Origin: an uncultured Verrucomicrobiota bacterium
GTDB lineage: Bacteria > Verrucomicrobiota > Kiritimatiellia > RFP12 > UBA1067
Reading direction: 5' to 3'
DNA: 39,392 nt
Assembly: GCA_945834475.1 (NCBI GenBank)
Contig: CAMAHK010000012.1
Coordinates: 1 to 39,392 of the forward strand
Shown: positions 35,547 to 39,392 of the stretch, in pieces
How the letters are laid out: every line of letters begins with the position of its first letter
How positions within the stretch are numbered: the stretch's first letter is position 1
The notes under the pieces: generated by a model
The model's input: only the letters and a program-made list of their open reading frames with translations
Told to the model about the DNA's origin: nothing
Database searches by the model: none
Made by a program: the position numbers and the translations under genes

Positions 35547-37106
35547 TCATTTGAAGGCGACACCGTCAAAATCGGCGAATCCGCCCGCCACTTGCGTCGA
35601 ATACATGAAGATGCCGAAACGATAACCCGTGAAATGAGGCGCGGTGTAGACGAGCGGTACCTTATTGCCAAGCGTCTGCCAGCTCTTGCCGTCCAGCGAG
35701 TAGGAAAAGGCGCCTTCGTCCACCCCTGGCGGATTGCCCCAGTAGAAGTTCTCTCGTTTCCGGCGGAAATCGCCTTCGGCCTTCAGGTAGATGACCCGTG
35801 CGTTCTTCGGCAACGCGACACGCGCCACCTCGGCACCGGGCTTTCCGTCCTTAGCCTGCCGGAGCACGAGGGCGAGTCCGTCGTTTTCGCGCGTCACCGC
35901 CGCTTCGGCGTAGTCGCGCTGGAAAAGCGTCAGTCCCGCGCGATCGCCGACCTTGAGATGCGTCGGGTCGAGCTTCGTCAGCGCCGAGCAGACTGGTCCC
36001 CAGGTGCGTTGCGTCAGCGTATTGCGGGCGGTTGCGAGATCGGCGTCGAGGCGGTCGGTGGAAAGGCGGAGCCAGCCTTTGCGCGCAGTGAGCGACCGAA
36101 GGGACTCGACAGGATTGTGGTTCCACTGCCATTCCTTGCGAAGCGACGGACCCGTAAACGGATCGGACGCAATGCAGCTTGGAATCCCGGCGCACCGCAG
36201 CAGGTTCGCAGTCTCAATGACAGGCCAGTCGTCCACCCAGGTCGCGCGGTGGATGTAGGGACACCGCCCCACGGCGCCGCGGTCGCCGAAGAAATACGCG
36301 TACCACTCGCCATCGGGCGCTTCAATCAGCGATCCCTGCGCGATGCCCTGGAACTGGAAGATGACGCGGCCTTCCCAGGGGCCCTTGCGCGTGCGCGAAC
36401 GGTGCATCACCGCCGCACGGCCCTTCTCCCCCCAGCTGATGTTGACGACGTAGTACCAGCCGTTACGCTTGAAGACCTGCGTGCCCTCGCCGAGCCCGGC
36501 CTTCTCGATGCAGTCATTCACCTTCGGGATGACAATCTCGCCGCCGTCGACGAAACCGGACAGGTCGCTCTTCATCTCCGTCAGCCGCACCTTGAACCCT
36601 TCGGGACTCCCCTGGCTCGCATAAACATAGATGCGCCCCTCATCGAAGAAGATCGAAGCATCGTATTGCGCCTTCGGCAGACGTGCAAACGTCCAGGGTT
36701 CGGACTCCGGATCGCGCGTCCGAAAAAGGTACGTCACATCGATCGCCGGATTGAGGCTGATGACATAGAAATAGCCATCCGCCTCATTGTAGCGGATCGA
36801 CGAGGCGTAGGTGCCCACGCCGTAGTCGTTCTCGCCGTTCTCCAGACGATCCTTGGGACGGTCCTCGGCCGTTTCGTAGCAATAGCTTGCGATCTTCCAG
36901 TCAACGAGATCCGTCGACACCATCACCGGAATGCCGGGATTGTAGTGCATCGTCGTCGAGACCATGTAGTACTTCGGTCCCTTCCGACAGATGGCGATAT
37001 CCGGAATGTCAGCCCAGACGGTCGGTTCCTGATGCGGAACCTCGAATCCGCCGCTCAACGCGGCGGAGATCGCTAGGCTGGCGGCGAACAACGGAGCGAA
37101 CAGCAT
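35547..37106 (-). CDS. Secreted GH43-family enzyme
   Basis: 'TVWADIPDIAICRKGPKYYMVSTTMHYNPGIPVMVSTDLVDW', 'GLGEGTQVFKRNGWYYVV', 'KEWQWNHNPVESLRSLTARKGWLRLST'. SD-like AAGGA; 8 bp after the upstream GH97 (operon). Confidence 0.92.
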   Translation of the reverse strand: MLFAPLFAASLAISAALSGGFEVPHQEPTVWADIPDIAICRKGPKYYMVSTTMHYNPGIPVMVSTDLVDWKIASYCYETAEDRPKDRLENGENDYGVGTYASSIRYNEADGYFYVISLNPAIDVTYLFRTRDPESEPWTFARLPKAQYDASIFFDEGRIYVYASQGSPEGFKVRLTEMKSDLSGFVDGGEIVIPKVNDCIEKAGLGEGTQVFKRNGWYYVVNISWGEKGRAAVMHRSRTRKGPWEGRVIFQFQGIAQGSLIEAPDGEWYAYFFGDRGAVGRCPYIHRATWVDDWPVIETANLLRCAGIPSCIASDPFTGPSLRKEWQWNHNPVESLRSLTARKGWLRLSTDRLDADLATARNTLTQRTWGPVCSALTKLDPTHLKVGDRAGLTLFQRDYAEAAVTRENDGLALVLRQAKDGKPGAEVARVALPKNARVIYLKAEGDFRRKRENFYWGNPPGVDEGAFSYSLDGKSWQTLGNKVPLVYTAPHFTGYRFGIFMYSTQVAGGFADFDGVAFK

Positions 37107-37114
37107 GATCTTCC

Positions 37115-39265
37115 TTACTTGAAGCTGACAGCCCAGCCGCCGCCCGGCTGAGCAACGAGATCGAGAACCGTCTCGCGCGTGACTTCGCGCTTGGTGATGA
37201 CGTAACGATCCGCCGTCGGTCCGCCATAGCGCGCTTCAGGCGCATCGGCGTAGATCGTCGCCGTGTAGGTTTTGCCGGACGTCAGGAAGTCGCACGTGAT
37301 CTTCGCCTTATGTCCGTTCTCATCGCACTTCGAACCCATGTACCATTCGTCCTTGCCCTTCGCCTTGCGGACGATCGTCAGGTAGTCGCCGATCTCCGCC
37401 TCGAGATAGCGCGTCTCGTCCCAGTCGCACGGGACATCCTTGATGAACTGGAACGCATCGAGGCGCTTCTCGTAGTTCTCGGGAAGATCCGCCGCCATCT
37501 GGAGGGGCGAGTACATCGTCACGTAGAGCGCAAGCTGTCCGCAGAGCGTCGTTGAGATGAACTGCTTCTTCCACGAACAGACCTTCGAGAGATCGGCTTC
37601 GAAGATGCCGGGCGTATAGTCCATCGGTCCGCCGATAAGCCGCGTGAACGGCAGGATCGTCGTATGGTCGGGATTGTTGCCGCCGAACGACTCGTACTCC
37701 GTGCCGCGGGCGGACTCGTTGCCGATCAGGTTCGGCCAGGTGCGGCAGAGTCCCGTCGGACGCACCGCCTCGTGCTGGTTGACCATGATCTGGCGCTTCG
37801 CCGCCTCCTTGATGCAGTAGAGGTAGTGGTTGTTGCTCCACTGCGAGTAGTGGTGGTCGCCGTGCGGCAGGATGTTGCCGACGTAGCCCGCTTTGACGGA
37901 GTCGTAGCCGAGGCGCTTCATGAGGCCGTACGCCGCATCAAGGCAGCGCTCGTAGTTGCGCGTCGAGGCGCTCGTCTCGTGGTACATCATGAGCTTGACG
38001 CCCTTCTTCTTCGCATAGGCGTTGAGTCCCTCGAGATCGAAGTCGGGATAGGGCGTGACGAAATCGAAGACGGCGTCCTTCTCCTTGCCGAACCAGTCCT
38101 CGAAGCCGATGTTCCAGCCTTCGACGAGCACTTCGTCGAAACCGTGCTCGGCCGCAAAGTCGAGGTGGCGGATCACGTTCGTCGTATTCGCCGCGTGCAT
38201 CGTCGGATCGGGCTTGTACGCCCAGTTCTTCGCGCCGGTGATCATCGTCCACCAGACGCCGACATACTTGACGGGATGAATCCAGCTCGTATCCGCGAGC
38301 GCACACGGCTCGTTGAGGTTGAGCGTCAGGCGAGAGGAAAGGATGTCCGCCCCCTTCGCGCCGCAGATGACCGTGCGCCACGGCGAACGGCACGGCGTCT
38401 GGAGCCACCCCTTCGCGCCCGTCGCATCAGGGGTCAGGTATGACTCAAAGTCGTGTCCGTCAACCTTCAGGTGCATCGTCGCATAGTCGACGCAAGCAGC
38501 CTCGTGGAGGTTGACGAGCAGTCCGCTCGGATACTTCAGCATGAGCGCCGTCTGCACGCAAGGCACGGGCGTGAGCGTCGATGAGAGGTTCGCATCGGGC
38601 GCGCCCTTGAAGAGGGACGGGATCTCCGTCACCTTCGAGTTCGTGTAGCGGTACTCCTGCGTCTCGTAGTCCGCCGGAATCCACCAGGCCAGCGGATCGC
38701 ACGGCAGGTTGAAGCGCGTACGTTCCTCGACGATCGTGAAGTGCGTAAGCGGCTGCGTCTGGCCCTGCGGGACGATCTGCTGTCCCGGCACGAGGCGCGC
38801 GACGCCCTTGTCCTCTTCGGACGGAAACTCGTAGCGGAAACCGAGTCCCTCGTCGAAAACACGGAACCGCACGTTCATGCGACGCCCCGTCGTCTTCTGC
38901 ACAAGCGCGACAAGCAGTTCGTTATGGTGGTCACGAATCTCCTTCTCCTCGCCCCAGACGGGCTTCCACGTCTCGTCCGCAGTCGCGCGTTTGACATCCG
39001 TCAGCACGAAGTCGCGCCGCAGGTCCGCCGCCTTGCGTCCGTCAAACGCATCCGCCCCGAGCGCCTTGATGTCAAAGCCGAGCCGTGACGGCGCGATCAC
39101 GGTCTCGCCGCGGAACGCGAATGAATAGGTCGGTTCACCCACAGCGGTGAGGTCGAAGGTTACAACCGCACGCCCGTCGGGCGACAGGCAGGTGACGGGG
39201 TCGGCCCAGAGAACGGCGGACGCAAAGGCCGTCGACAACGCAAAAACAATAGAGAGGTTTTTCAT
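37115..39265 (-). CDS. Secreted GH97-family enzyme, SusB-like (inverting type)
   Basis: Signal peptide MKNLSIVFALSTAFASAVLWA; 'GYDSVKAGYVG', 'MVNQHEAVRPTGLCRTWPNLIGNESARGTEYESFGGNNPDHTTILPFTRLIGGPMDYTPG'. Confidence 0.93.
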   Translation of the reverse strand: MKNLSIVFALSTAFASAVLWADPVTCLSPDGRAVVTFDLTAVGEPTYSFAFRGETVIAPSRLGFDIKALGADAFDGRKAADLRRDFVLTDVKRATADETWKPVWGEEKEIRDHHNELLVALVQKTTGRRMNVRFRVFDEGLGFRYEFPSEEDKGVARLVPGQQIVPQGQTQPLTHFTIVEERTRFNLPCDPLAWWIPADYETQEYRYTNSKVTEIPSLFKGAPDANLSSTLTPVPCVQTALMLKYPSGLLVNLHEAACVDYATMHLKVDGHDFESYLTPDATGAKGWLQTPCRSPWRTVICGAKGADILSSRLTLNLNEPCALADTSWIHPVKYVGVWWTMITGAKNWAYKPDPTMHAANTTNVIRHLDFAAEHGFDEVLVEGWNIGFEDWFGKEKDAVFDFVTPYPDFDLEGLNAYAKKKGVKLMMYHETSASTRNYERCLDAAYGLMKRLGYDSVKAGYVGNILPHGDHHYSQWSNNHYLYCIKEAAKRQIMVNQHEAVRPTGLCRTWPNLIGNESARGTEYESFGGNNPDHTTILPFTRLIGGPMDYTPGIFEADLSKVCSWKKQFISTTLCGQLALYVTMYSPLQMAADLPENYEKRLDAFQFIKDVPCDWDETRYLEAEIGDYLTIVRKAKGKDEWYMGSKCDENGHKAKITCDFLTSGKTYTATIYADAPEARYGGPTADRYVITKREVTRETVLDLVAQPGGGWAVSFK

Positions 39266-39271
39266 GCCGAT

Positions 39272-39319
39272 ATTCTAGCACGGGAACCCTCCCCCGCACC
39301 ACTACCCCGCAGGGTGGTG
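39272..39319 (-). promoter_or_regulatory. GH97-GH43 operon promoter: inverted-repeat operator plus -10
   Basis: CACCACCCTGCGGGGTAGTGGTG (39297..39319) then TAGAAT (39272..39277), 6 nt (ATCGGC), ATG. Core GTAGT is 28 bp upstream of -10. Confidence 0.55.
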
Positions 39320-39325
39320 GGTACT

Positions 39326-39357
39326 CGGTCAGTCAACACCGCTGGCGCGGTCTTGAC
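39326..39357. repeat. Palindromic dispersed repeat, copy 2
   Basis: cggtcagtcaacaccgctggcgcggtcttgac; 30/32 identical to 2148..2179. Confidence 0.8.
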
Positions 39358-39392
39358 CGACCTCGGCATCTGAGCATCTGAGCAAAAGTGCA

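Noticed and set aside
39366-39385. gcatctgag x2 at the window end as a tandem repeat
   Set aside because: Only two short units at the window edge; insufficient evidence.
1-39392. Mobile element / prophage / tRNA / CRISPR content
   Set aside because: No transposase, integrase, phage or RNA-gene signatures were recognisable by eye, despite the rearrangement scars.

Overview
This 39.4 kb, GC-rich window is a dense carbohydrate-degradation locus. It looks like a polysaccharide utilization locus (PUL), probably from a Kiritimatiellota/Verrucomicrobiota/Lentisphaerota-like bacterium; that taxonomic guess is inference only. Almost every minus-strand gene encodes a secreted glycoside hydrolase: GH2 x2, GH97 x2, GH95, GH31, GH5-GH43 fusion, GH51, GH10-GH43 fusion, GH43 x2 and GH127/146. 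Two very large secreted beta-repeat/LamG-like proteins (1101 and 1059 aa) are also on the minus strand. The plus strand carries two histidine kinase + LuxR/NarL response regulator pairs, each overlapping by ATGA. I saw no SusC/SusD, TonB receptor, ABC/MFS transporter, transposase, tRNA, rRNA or CRISPR. The most interesting signal is regulatory. Nine minus-strand promoters share an imperfect inverted repeat (about ATyACCC-N3-5-GGGTrAT). Its right-half core, G-T-R-A-T-like, starts 28 bp (27 in one case) upstream of the -10 hexamer, where a -35 box would lie. Many of these promoters have the -10 only 6-8 nt from the ATG, so the transcripts are predicted leaderless. The locus also contains genomic debris: a 144-bp near-identical duplication of a histidine-kinase promoter and 5' end flanking the GH127 segment, several GH43 remnants, and a palindromic repeat at both window ends that forms the C-terminal codons of one GH97. 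All alignments and domain calls were made by eye.
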